Assembly (NCBI GenBank): GCA_024741835.1
Contig: JAENRP010000045.1
Span: 37,960 to 101,959, forward strand
Length of the DNA stretch: 64,000 bases
Direction: 5' to 3'
Origin: Diplocarpon mali
Lineage: Eukaryota > Ascomycota > Leotiomycetes > Helotiales > Drepanopezizaceae
The notes beneath the pieces were generated by a model, which was given only the letters and a program-made list of their open reading frames with translations, was not told where the DNA came from and searched no databases. The position numbers were made by a program, and so were the translations under genes. How positions within the stretch are numbered: the stretch's first letter is position 1; the number at the start of each line of letters is the position of its first letter. Of the stretch, positions 34,772 through 46,055 are shown one piece after another.

Positions 34772-35132
34772 GAGCGAGAATATATAGTAGGGAGAGGGCC
34801 AGAATAGCTTATCAAAGGCTGGAGGTGGAACATATCACAGAGGACATCGTACTAGCCGCTAGGAACTGAAAGTTAGCGCCGCAAAATTTGACGTTGATGA
34901 AAATGTAGTCATATTCGGCGTTTTGTGTGGAGCGCTATAATGGCCACCGAACCATCAGCAGCTCCGATTTGGTACCCGGGCTTAAGTCCAACACCCATGC
35001 TCCTGCAAGAAAATGTCTGCCCCTAGCTTACATGATGGCTAAGCGTCCAGAGGCAGGGACTGTGTCCATGAAGGTGCCTTTACCGTGCATTGCGGAAGCA
35101 TTGCTGAGGGTCATTCTTGATATTCGCATCCT
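34772..35132. other. Intergenic, nothing recognised
   Basis: About 360 bp between the small ORF and the RIX1 stop codon. Presumably it includes the RIX1 3' UTR. Confidence 0.5.
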
Positions 35133-37361
35133 CTAGTCATCTTCCTCCGAGTCTGTGTCCAATTGCATCGTGAGGTGCACGCTGCCGTCGTCAGAGCTTT
35201 CATCCATAGGGTGGTCGGGAGCCTGGGGCTGTGGAGCGGCTCGTGAGGTCTGGGCAGAGTCCACGACATTGCTCTCTAGGAGTGGGACTTCTATTGTCGA
35301 TAGCGTATTGCCAAATGACGAGTGGTGTGAGAGTGGTCGTGACTTAGGCTGGTCAATGGCTTTACCGAGGCCTGCTTGTCCTGCGACAGCGAAAGGAACT
35401 TGGTTCGCGACTGCAGGCACAGGCTCAATATCTTGCTGAGCAGAGGTACATCCAGGGTGGAAGTTCATATCTTCATCTTGGGACTCTCCATCCACATCAT
35501 CGTTCGCGGTGGCACATGTTGTCGAGGAAGGGACGATGGGCATGCGCGGCCGCAGCAAGATCTCAACGACAGCGTCGTGGCCAAAGTCTCTTGTCAAGTG
35601 CGGTAGTATGCTAGGTAGAACACTCCCATTGGCTGCAAAGGTTGGGTTCAATATGCTGGCTACCATGGCGTCTTTATGGTGAGTCAAGATAGAAGTACGG
35701 TCGACTAAGGCTCGCACGGATAGACTTAGGTGTTGTTGAGGCAGGTGAGAAAGTACCAAGGGTAGCAGTCCCCTAGCAGCAGCCTCAAGTTGAAGGTTGT
35801 TGATACTCCCCTCAATGGGGTCGGCAAGCTTGCTTCGTAGGAACGTACCAGCGTCGGTATTGCCTTGTGGTTTCGCCCCAGCACCAACATCAGCATCACC
35901 GAGTTGCAGACAGGCCACTTGTAAGTCTCGACAGCAAGACTGAATAATGGCAAAGCTCTTCTCACACTGAGCTTGAGTGAAGCTTCTTCCAACGTGTAAG
36001 AGTATCTTTGCAGTAACGCTGTAAGCAGCTAGGCGAAACTCTGCACTGTTCTTGCCGTACTCAAAGACCCATGCCAATTGGTCAAAGCTTTCCTGCGCCA
36101 GAGCCAAGAAGCCGTTTTCGAGCCTCAGTGCAATTGAATCGACAACATGCAGAGCAGATATATATATCTGAGGCATGCCAACCCACAGCCCGTCTCGCTC
36201 GTCGCGATCAATTGCAGGGTGGAGGCGTGCACCCCTGTATCCAGCGGAAGAATCAGGCGCCGGAGTGGCGATAGAGAGGGCTCTGGTTACCAAGTCCATA
36301 ATCGCGCCAAGAGGGATAGCGACGGGTGCAGATGTCTCAACGTTGAAGTATTCTGCTAACATCTCAAGTCTGCCAGCTAGGCGCTCTACTCCGGCATGGA
36401 TACCAGTCCACAAGGGCAGGTCCTCACCAGTCGCAGAACCACCACGCAACTCTTGATTGACGTCGACAGCTGCACCTGCATAGCCAGAAGTTGACTCCCA
36501 ATCCTCGACAACAGCGCGAAACACGTAATCGGCGGTCAGGTGAGTGGCTTTTATGAGCTCACGCACACCTCTACCCCATTCCTCCGCGCTAGAATTCTTC
36601 GCAGCAGTCTGATGAACGACCACCACCAGCCGCCGAGCAGTATCTCTCAGCGACTGCGATGCGAAGAACCCATCGGACGAGGTTGGAGCAAGATAAGGGC
36701 GAGCTGCAAGACGTATCTGCGAGGCGAATGGACGAAAGACGGCAGTATGTCGAGGCACAAGTACAGCAAATGATTGGAAAATATTCTCCTCGAGAGATGA
36801 CGGTCCAGTTTGGAAGTTCTTCTTTGACGCGGATATCAAGTTCAGACAAGCGGTTACAAAGGTCGGCAAAGTTGGGGTGGTAATCTCCCGGACGAGCGTT
36901 TGATACTGCTGCGTCATGCAATAAATCGTGGTGAGCGTCATGATGCACAACTCCTTGACTGCAAGAGAATCGGACTTCTGCAATATGGTCAGCACTTTTT
37001 CAAATTACAAAAAGGCATTTCTGACCCCGAGAATAGACAGTAACCCTCGAACCCATGACTCGACGCCTTGCAAGACCTCCCATCCGCCGACTTCAACCAC
37101 CGCCTTGATCAAGACGACTGCTGCGAATCTTCCCTCTGGGCTCTTTCCACTGAGCAGGCTTGATAGCTGTGTTTTAAGCTTGTGTACAAGGACAGAGGAG
37201 GCAGAAGCATCGGCTTGACAGGCATGGCCGGAAGGGCTGGTTAGAGGAAGCTGGCAACGAGATACATGACGAAGAAGTGTGGGCGTAAGGCGTGGAAGAT
37301 CAGTAGGCGGAGTAGAGGAAAGTTGAAAACACAAAACTTTCAGCTCCGGTGGAAGAGACAT
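35133..37361 (-). CDS. RIX1: Pre-rRNA-processing protein RIX1 (PELP1 family)
   Basis: Nuclear scaffold of the Rix1-Ipi1-Ipi3 complex, needed for ITS2 processing and maturation of the pre-60S ribosome. Two exons: 37361-37026 and 36977-35133, with a 48-nt intron, giving 726 residues. The N-terminal RIX1 domain is plain: LLSGKSPEGRFAAVVLIKAV, VGGWEVLQGVESWVRGLLSI, and after the splice KELCIMTLTTIYCMTQQYQ and LVREITTPTLPTFV. The remainder is helical-repeat-like. The C-terminus becomes acidic and low-complexity (DESSDDGSVHLTMQLDTDSEEDD), as in other fungal RIX1 proteins. The start is the first ATG and gives MSLPPELKVLCFQL, a normal beginning. It is divergent from YPP1 with about 740 bp between them. 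Confidence 0.92.
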
Positions 37362-38101
37362 AACGAGAAGAGGAAGACTACGAATGCGATCTGGTCCTTC
37401 AATTTGTGTGGGAAGCTGTTCTCATTTGGACTGCGGCTTTTTTAGGAAAGACAAGACAGATCCGCAGGAAAGACAACCAACCCCAAATGAGGAACCCAAT
37501 GTTGACGGGTTCTCCAGTACCAAATCGATGTATGCGATTGCAATACGGACTGACTAGGCGAAAGGTCGAGGAGAAGATATCTCGAGACTGATGTGACGCA
37601 AGAGGATTTTAAACGCAGTGTGTCGATTGTGGGAATTTCGGGTGGGTAATTCTCCAGTAGGCGCTCAAAATCCCGTAAAGACCCCCAATTCATGCCAGAC
37701 GGCGCCTTGTATGCCGAGGAAGTCGTAAATATTCTTGTAGTTTTGAGTTTTTCCGTGGGACGTGCGAATGCGCGCTGATTGGCTGAATTCATCCGATCGC
37801 AAATACCCGCTGTAATACCGCGCCAAACCGTCACCGTCGTCACCGAAAAGTTGACCTGACCTTCTGTCCTGAGCCAAAGCAGAGCAGAATAGAGTAGCAT
37901 TGAATAGCCTCATCTCAGTCCGCTTCAATTGCTAACCAATCCGATCCCCCCCCGCTTCTCTACAACATGCGAATATGTATCTGCTGATCTACCATGCTCT
38001 TCGAACTATGCGCTTTTGAAGTCAATAGGCGTTACAACACCTCCGGCCCCAGTTCCAGTCCCAGCCATGAGCGTTCGTCCGACCATGTTTTCTCACCGCA
38101 G
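37362..38101. other. Intergenic between RIX1 and YPP1
   Basis: Should hold both promoters and the unresolved first exon of YPP1. No other feature seen. Confidence 0.5.
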
Positions 38102-41100
38102 AGTACCTGCTGACGATTGATGACCAGCGTGAACAAACAAAGGCCGCCCAGTATATCCAGCAGCTGGATGAGGCCCGCTGCGAGGGGAATTGGGAGGTCG
38201 TACCAGAATTGATAAGGAAGGTCAGGAAGCATGCGCCGCAGCGGACCTGTACGTACTATCGCCATGTGAACTATTCGGATTCCTCTCTCTACTTTCTGCA
38301 GGTCTGGAGAGCTTTCGTGCGGTGATTAACAGTTTCCGATAGGTCTTGGAATAACCGCCGAAGCGGAATATGCAGTTGCCTATGCCTCTCATAATCGTGA
38401 AGGGACCGCCCGGCCCAACACTGCCAGAATCTCAAATACTACTACGACTACCGGATCCTCGCAGTCTTCGAGCATCTCCCGCTATGTCCCTCTGCTTCTA
38501 GAAGCCATCGAGAAAGAGAGGACTTTTGTTGAGGATGAGTTCCAGGCGCAAGTATGTCTGGGCTGGTTGCATTGGCAGCTGGACGAACCATTACTAGCAG
38601 TGGAAAGGCTTCCCAGAAGCGTAGAACAGGATTTCTCCCAACTTGACGGTACCAATAAAGAATCTGCGCAATGGACGAAGGTATGCGCCCTGAGGGCATT
38701 ATACATTAAAGGGAAATCACAAGAGAGGGCCGGAGCTATGACCGATGCACTCGATACCTTCGAATCCGGGTTGCCGATACTAATGAGCGCTTCGTCAAGT
38801 CCAAAGCAAGGAAAAGGATTACGATCATGGATGGAGTTGTATCTAACTGGGTTTTGCATGCTCTCAAGCCATGCTGTCAAATCGAGGGTTTCACCAATCC
38901 TAGAGACCGAGACCCTGTCAGCATTCAGGGCATGGGCGGCGTTCTGGGAAAGCCTCGCTTCGGCACCCGTAGGTGGACGAGCATCTCAAGCAGATGTGTC
39001 GCGGCGGTCTGTATGGAAGGAATACTATATAACGCTCTCGGATCTTCTCCAGCAGGACTTACCATTTCCAACCACATCCCTCACAGCTGCCTATACCGAA
39101 ACATCTACAAGACTCCAACAGAGAGCCGAGTTGAAGAAGGTCGAATTAAAATATGAGACTTTGTTATTGAGTGAGGTTCTGTTTCCAAAGGCCGAAGAAG
39201 CAAGTGAGGAGGTTGAGGCATTTGTCGAAATAGTCATGCGTAATTGGCGCGTCCTATGCGGCAGTGGCTGGGAGGAACACGATCTCGGAGAGGGAGGCGC
39301 AGAAGCGGTGAGTAGGGGTGTTCTGGATATTCTTTACCGGGCTGCTACCAAGACATTTCACTCGACAGCGATTTTGCGTCATCTGTTTACTGTCCATCTA
39401 GCGGTGGCGGAGTTTGACATTGCTTTTAAAGCGTTTGATACGTACCTGGACATTGTCAGAAAGGGAAAGGCTCGAGTTGAGAAAACAGGCGAATCGATAC
39501 AGGGTCTCGACGACGACGAGACGGTTCTCAAGGCAATTTCTGCATGTATCAAGGCCTTGTGTCGCTACGGGTCCCTAGACGCGGCAGAAAAAGCAAAAGC
39601 ACCTACCCAATTCTTGGAAGACTGGCTAGACAAGCATCAGTCGGCTGATGAATATCACGGAAATGGTCATCTACTAGAGAATAGTAAAAGTCCGGATCCG
39701 AATAGCAGGATTGCCCCGAGTGTAATCGCCCTCGCCTGGCGCTCCGTTGGCATTGCTCACGCCCAGTGGGCGCGACTAACGTATGAAGCATCAACCAGAT
39801 CCGACATTCAACTACACGCGATAAAGTGTTTTCGCAGAGCTCTATTACCACAATACAACAATACAGCAGATTTTGAAACACTGTTCGCGCTAGGAACGAT
39901 ACTTGCCGAGCGGAGAGAATTGCCAGCTGCGATTGAGGCAGTCAAAAGCGGTCTATTGCCTCGCTCATCAGCTGCCACATCAGAGCACTTGGGTCCGACT
40001 CCAGGCCTGTTCACGAGAGAAAGATCCTTGATCCCCTTATGGCATCTCATGGCTTTGCTGCTGAGTGCACGACAGGAGTTTGCAACAGCTGCTAGATCTT
40101 GCGAAGGCGCCTTCGAGCAATTTCAAGACCCCAAACATCTTTTCGGCGAGGCAGATCTCAACATGGAGTACAGGAGCGCTCAGCTGAACGAGAAGGCAAT
40201 TTCAGGAAAAAAAGGTGTCGTTGATGTCATGGACGATTTTGAAAAGGAGAGTGTCCTTGAAGTGAAGATGACTCAGCTTGCTATCATCGAAGTGCTTGAA
40301 GGCCCAGAGGTTGCAGTGAATGCAAGCGATGAGCTCCTGAGTCTTTACACGAGACTCTTTGGCGATCCGTCGAAAGACTCGGCTCCTCTAGCTGTGCCAA
40401 ACAGTGTCTTGACCGTGGAACCTCAGAGCTCTATTGGCACGTTCAGAAGTGTCAAGGGCAGTATCTTTGGACGGTCGGGACGGTCAGTTAGGTTATCGCA
40501 CATGAGCTCATTGACAATCGAGGATACGCCTGGGCTACTTCCAAGACCACGAAGTACGCATGCAGTGGCTAGCTCAACGGCCCCAACCATCCAAGTCACA
40601 AATGAGAAGGGCGGTGCAGCAAAACAACAACATCACGAGAAGTTGCAGAAGCGGAACGAGAGTGTCTGGAAGAAGAATGGCACCAACAGGATTATAAGTG
40701 CCAGCATAGCTCGAAAGCGTAATAGTAGTAGCGTGAATAACTCCGAAAGTCAAATCCCTGTCACTGTTGACGGCGAGCATTTCTTTACGCCTCCGTCGGA
40801 AACTGGACCTAAAAACCAGTGGTTTCCCAACAACGGGCAGATAGGCAACACCAATCTAAGCAAGAACCTACGGAAATCCACTGTACCGGGATCATTGCCG
40901 CCTCAGTCTGAGCAGATAGCACACGAGGAGCTATCACCCAACAGCCGCAGGACCCAAACCTTGCAGGAAGCTCAATTGCGACATGCATCGCCATATTCAT
41001 CCTCCACAACCCCAGTGACCCGTTTTCCCAAGGATCAGGAGAGGAGACGAAGATCCGCAATCTTGGTGAAGGTTTGGTTACTTATCAGTGGATTTTACCG

Positions 41101-41981
41101 ACGTGCGTCATTTTATGATGATGCGAGAGGGGCTCTTGAGGAGGCCGGTAAGTTGGTTGAAAAAGCCGAAGCGGATGTATTGGCGGACACCACCGGCAAT
41201 GTTTCGATAAGCAATGCAGGATGGGGAGGCGGCAAAGACGTCCAACAGTTGTGGGGTGATGTATTTGCAGAGGTATGAACTTTCTTCCATCCAAACCACT
41301 TTCTTGGAGGCTTTCACTAAACAGTGTCAGCGCGGCTTCCTTGCCCTGGCAGAGGGCGTCCCTTACAGTGCACTGGCCTTCTTCGAATCAGCTCTTACAC
41401 ACTTTCCGGACCATCCCTCTGCCATTGTTGGGCTCTCTAACATTCTTCTGGATATCTACACGGGAGATCTGCTTCCCCCGCCTACTATTCCAGCACTCGT
41501 TCTTCCAGGCCCTCTCAACACACCATCGTCATCCACTCTTGACGCCTCACCTACCTCATCAACTCTGCCCATAAGCCAAACGCCTCCTCACAAGCACTCT
41601 TCCAGAGCCCCCATACTACCATACGGACCGCTTGGTCTTGCTTCCACAAGAGCGACATCGAGCACTAGCCACGGACCAAAAGAAGCTGTGGCTACCCCTG
41701 GCTGTATCTCATCCGGACTGCAGCCCAGCCACAAGGAATCTTCCACTGCTCTCCTGAACCGGCTTGCAGCCCGTGATAGAGCTTACGGGCTGCTCACCGC
41801 GCTCACGAAACTGGGCACGGGGTGGAACTACAGCGAAGCATGGTTCGCTCTATCTCGGGCCTACGAGGAAGGCGGCCAGGCTGACAAAGCCCGAGAAGCC
41901 CTTTGGTGGTGCGTCGAACTTGAGGAGGCCAGAGGAGTGAGAGATTGGACTGTCACTGGCGGGCGCGGGTATGTTTTGTGA
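38102..41981 (+). CDS. YPP1: Cargo-transport protein YPP1 / TTC7-like scaffold
   Basis: Ypp1 links the PI4-kinase Stt4 to Efr3 at the plasma membrane. Exons seen: 38102-38248, 38343-41272, 41325-41981, together about 1,245 residues with consistent phases. Marks: QYIQQLDEARCEGNWEVVPELIRKVRKHAPQRTC, YVPLLLEAIEKERTFVEDEFQAQ, VCLGWLHWQLDEPLLAVERL, then TPR-like helices (CFRRALLPQY, ALGTILAERRELPAAIE) and a conserved C-terminus (FLALAEGVPYSALAFFESAL, NYSEAWFALSRAYEEGGQADKAREALWWCVELEE). A long low-complexity insert (Ser/Thr/Arg-rich) lies between the TPR blocks. The 5' end is unresolved. The frame at 38102 enters with phase 1 through a CAG acceptor and has no in-frame ATG before a TGA upstream, so a short first exon upstream is expected. 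Confidence 0.88.
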
Positions 41982-42794
41982 TCTCAGATGAATTTGTCTA
42001 CCAGCAACAGCAACAAATGAATATGTTGCGCAGGTCATGTGAAGCTTCTTTGTGAATAGAGTGATTTCATTGTGTTTAAAGTAGCAGGCAGAATTTCACA
42101 AGGATATAATCTGACGGCCAAGATGTGGCTTGCCAAGTCCCCAAAAAGCTTTCTTGATTACTCCCACGCCTCTCCCCCAAAGCCAAATCGACTTGCAGCT
42201 CTCCGCAGATGCCAAGCCACCTCTACCCGGGCACGCCAGCGCCCCCCTGAGCGAGAAGCTGTGGCCAACCACGAGCGCACATATGATGGCACAACCAACA
42301 TGGAATGTCCAGCCATCTCCCCCCAGCAGAGCCCGATGCATTCTCCGGATCCACGCCCGCGAGCGCCCACCACATCGTCACATCCAATCCAGAAGGTTGC
42401 CTCGGGGGGTGCTAGGTAGGGAGGTCGCAACGCTCGACGTCAAGGTCTAAGCGAGGTGTCAGTGCACGTGATGCGTGATGCGTGACGCGTGATGTGAGGA
42501 TGAGGTAGACACATGACCGTGACTTGATTGCCCCCTCCCCTCTTGATCCTCTTCCCCTCCGGGATAGTCGGTGGGGAAAGATCCTACTGAAGATGATCCT
42601 GAGCTAAAGCTACCCAGAAGATCAGGCTGGCAATGAAGACGATCAAGTCAGACCGTGATGACACGCTCCTTATTGGACTTTCTTCCTAAATTTGGCTGGA
42701 AGCCTGGTGCTAAGTAGGATGATTTCACTGACCAGAACGCCGCATGGAGCTTAGAAACCATTGCGTCTCATCGTTAAGACCACACAGTAATAAA
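41982..42794. other. Intergenic between YPP1 and aldehyde dehydrogenase (convergent)
   Basis: 3' regions of two convergent genes. A GTGATGC-type tandem (42466-42495) is the only structure noticed. Confidence 0.5.
42466..42495. repeat. GTGATGC heptamer tandem, about four units
   Basis: GTGATGC GTGATGC GTGACGC GTGATGT units follow a CACGTG. Largely alternating purine and pyrimidine. Confidence 0.7.
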
Positions 42795-44405
42795 CTACAA
42801 CCTAGCACCCATATTTACATGCACTGCCTTGATCTGGGTGTATCCAGCCAGACCAGCCTCACCCAGCTCGCGTCCAATACCACTCTGCTTCACACCACCA
42901 AAGGGGATCCGAAAATCCGAGTCGTTGCTCGAGTTGATCCATACCATACCCGCTTCAATGTTCTTGGCAATCCTATGAGCCCGAGTAAGGTCCTGGGTGA
43001 ACACAGCGCTTCCAAGGCCAAATGTGGTATCGTTGGCCAGCTCGAGAGCCTCATCTTCCGTCTTGAAACTAGCAATGGCGACGAATGGGCCGAAAACTTC
43101 TTCTCGGAAGATCTTCATGCTGGGCGTGACGCCTGTGAAGACTGTGGGGGAGATGAAGAAGCCCTTCCCAGACGTAGGACCGGAGGTGAAAGCCTCGCCG
43201 CCGGAAATGAGAGTTGCACCCTCTTCCTTGCCCGCCTTGACAAAACCAAGGATTCGCTCGTATTGGGACCTGGTGACTTGAGGTCCTTGGAATGTGGTTT
43301 CGGCGAATGGGTCGCCGACGACGGAAACCTTCTGGACCTGCTCCTTGAAGGCCGATACGAATGTATCATAGATGGTATCTTGAACTAGAATGCGAGAAGT
43401 GGCGGTACATATCTGTCCTTGGTTGGACATGATGCCTGTTGCGATTAGCCCATGTGCTTAGAGGAGAGCGGGGACCCGTACCGATGTGTGCCCACTTGAC
43501 GGCTTGTTCCAGGTCTGCATCATCGAAAACAAGCAGTGGTGACTTTCCACCGGTCTCCAGAGTAATATTCTTCATGTTGATAGCTGCCATCTTCATGATT
43601 TCCTTTCCGGTGCCGGTGCTTCCAGTAAAGGCAACCTTGTCAATGCCCAGATGGGTAGCAATGGCAGCACCGGCCTCCCGGCCGTGACCGTTGAGAATGT
43701 TGACGACTCCGGGGGGATACCCAGCTTCTCTGATCAGGTTCGCCAAGACGAGGATGCTCAGTGGGGTCTGCTCAGCAGCCTTCATCACAATGGTATTCCC
43801 ACATGCCAAGGCAGGGCCAATCTTCCACGCCGCCATGGCCAGCGGATAGTTCCAAGGGATGATCTGGCCACAGACGCCAACTGGTTCCTTGATCGTGTAG
43901 GCGAATTTCTTTGGTCCGGTATCGATGACCTGGCCGTGGATCTTGTCTGCGTAGCCACCATAGTACTTCAGCACGCTGGTAACCTCTCCGATGTCCCCGA
44001 GAGACTCTGCGTACGTCTTTCCGTTATCCCACGTCTCGATCGTGGCGAGGAGATCTTTGTTTGCTTCGCAGAGATCAGAGAGCTTAATCATCAGATTTCC
44101 TCGATCGGTAGGGGAGATATCGCGCCACGAGGGGTCCTTAAATGCTCTGCGGGCAGCAGCGACCGCGGTGTCGACGTCGTCGGCGGTAGCTGCGTAGACG
44201 GATGCTATCTCGGTCTCGTCGCTGGGAATGATCAGCATGCATCCTTGGCGGGTTGTGTCCATGCAAGAGTGGCGTACGTGGGGTTGATGGAGGTGAGCTT
44301 CTGGCCGTTGCTGCTCTTCACCCATTCATTGTTGATGAATAGACCTGTTGGCTGTGTGTACTTCTTGCCATTGGGAGCCGTGAGCTCCACCGAGAGGTCT
44401 GACAT
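42795..44405 (-). CDS. NAD(P)-dependent aldehyde dehydrogenase, with possible mitochondrial N-terminal extension
   Basis: Oxidises aldehydes to acids; the closest fungal type is the acetaldehyde dehydrogenase AldA/ALD group. Exons 44405-44278, 44221-43482 and 43435-42795 give 502 residues from the ATG at 44405 (MSDLSVELTAPNG), the usual family length. Marks: FINNEWVKS, IIPWNYPLAMAAWKIGPAL, FTGSTGTGKEI (dinucleotide site), LETGGKSPLLVF (catalytic Glu), NQGQICTATSRI (catalytic Cys near residue 300), EVFGPFVAI and PFGGVKQSGIGRELG. The frame is also open upstream to an ATG at 44585. That adds 60 residues rich in Arg, Ser and Leu with no acidic residue until near its end (MSKRLLSLPVQLRSSWFQRI... 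RSFRSTPVR), which looks like a mitochondrial presequence. So either start, or both, may be used. Confidence 0.93.
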
Positions 44406-44585
44406 CCTGACAGGAGTGCTTCGGAATGACCGGCAGCCAAATATCTCGAGTGCTACCGCAGGACGATGGGGGCACAGGCAGAACCACGCAGCTGCGAGCT
44501 GCGATTGTTGACGGCAGACCCTGACGATTCGCTGAAACCAAGAGCTGCGAAGCTGCACTGGGAGTGACAACAATCGTTTGGACAT

Positions 44586-46055
44586 CGAGAGGAGGAAAGG
44601 AGCGCGGCTTCACGACCTCATACTTATCTTATCACATAAATTGAGTCGCCGGGTAGGATCATGATAGTGGGGGGAGCTCTGGGCAGCTGGACTGCTTAAA
44701 TAGGCTTAGCTCGGTGTCGGCTGAATATGCTTCTTTGGGCCTCGCTTGCTGTTTATCGTAGTTCGGCGTTAAGCTCGCAGCCAACAGACATCACGACTGT
44801 CTCTCTCATGATTACCCATCTTCTCTGGATGTGTGTTGCGGCGCGAAATTCGTATTTACTTAAAAGTGACCAGCGGCCAGCAGCATCTAATGTTACGGCA
44901 ACTTTCGGAGCTTCATTACATCAGACTCAGGACGAATCTTTACTACCCACGGACGAACTTCCCAAGGGGTGAAAAAGATATCTCACCACGTACTATCGCG
45001 TCACAGGCTGGGGAAGGATAACTACAAATTTGGAGACCAAGTCACCCAGGCGCCGTTGCTCTAAGCCTCTTACCCCGTGAGATTACGTGGCACGAACAAC
45101 CTGGAGGCTCTGTGTTTGTTAGCAGCATGCTCAGGCTTTTACACAGTGCATTAGTGCTAGTCGACAAGGTAGCATGCGTCTTGTCTATTGGGGCCGTGCA
45201 AATCCGCTGCGACGCGAACCGTCCAAGGCACCGATTTTCTGTGCGAAGTGGAGGGTGCGGTGATCATCTCACATATTCGATTGTTACGCCTCAATCGGCA
45301 CGTGTATGGATATTAGAAACGGGTACGATTCCCTGCAGGTATAAAAGAGTCGGTGGGCCGAGATGCGTGGCACAGACTCACTTTGACCACCACTTGCCAG
45401 ACCATGGAGACATTCTGATTTTTTTTCGTGTATCCCTCGATTCTTTACACAGCCTTTCCAGTCTTCTCTTTTCCAAACTAGGAGACCATATTTCCGATGA
45501 TCCTCCACTCCCATCTGGTAAAACAGCTTTCCCAGTCCTCAAGAGTCCCTTCCAATTCGTAGTTGGACTTCCCAGAAGAGACAGCCTCCACTCCCACGCG
45601 CCGTGCGAGATGCGGCCCGGTGCGAACTCCGTGCTTAAATGCGAAAGCAAATTCAGGTAGCCGGCCGACAGTACACAAAGATATGAAAGGGCCTCAACGC
45701 AAAATGGTATGAAGTTGACAACAGTTACGTAAGGGTATAGTCGCTGCTTTCGCTGAAAAGAAAATGTACCCGGTCAGTCGCCCGACCATGCTGGTCTTCT
45801 TCGCTCCCTCCATGATGATGATGACGACGGCAAAATGAGAAATATGGTAGAAATACACAATTAGATACAATGGATTAATGTGATCTCGCTTAGCGAGACC
45901 CTGTTTTGATGGCGGCAAGTTAATTGGAATTATGTCCAGACGCGTCGGCTGTGCTGTGCACGTCGAGGATCGTGTTGGGAGTACAGTCAATGGCGTCGGC
46001 ACCCTTCTCGCTCGCAGGGTGTGCGCATATCGTGGATATACCCGTGTCGTACAGA
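44586..46055. other. Intergenic (1.5 kb)
   Basis: Promoter side of aldehyde dehydrogenase and 3' side of the bZIP gene. The frame plus 45112-45660 lacks domains and codon character. Nothing else supported. Confidence 0.5.

Noticed and set aside
43651..44511. 286-codon plus-strand frame opposite aldehyde dehydrogenase
   Set aside because: It is the antisense shadow of a fully conserved enzyme gene.
45338..45350. TATAAAAG box on the plus strand
   Set aside because: A good TATA word, but no gene, conserved ORF or RNA follows it. Too little to call a promoter.
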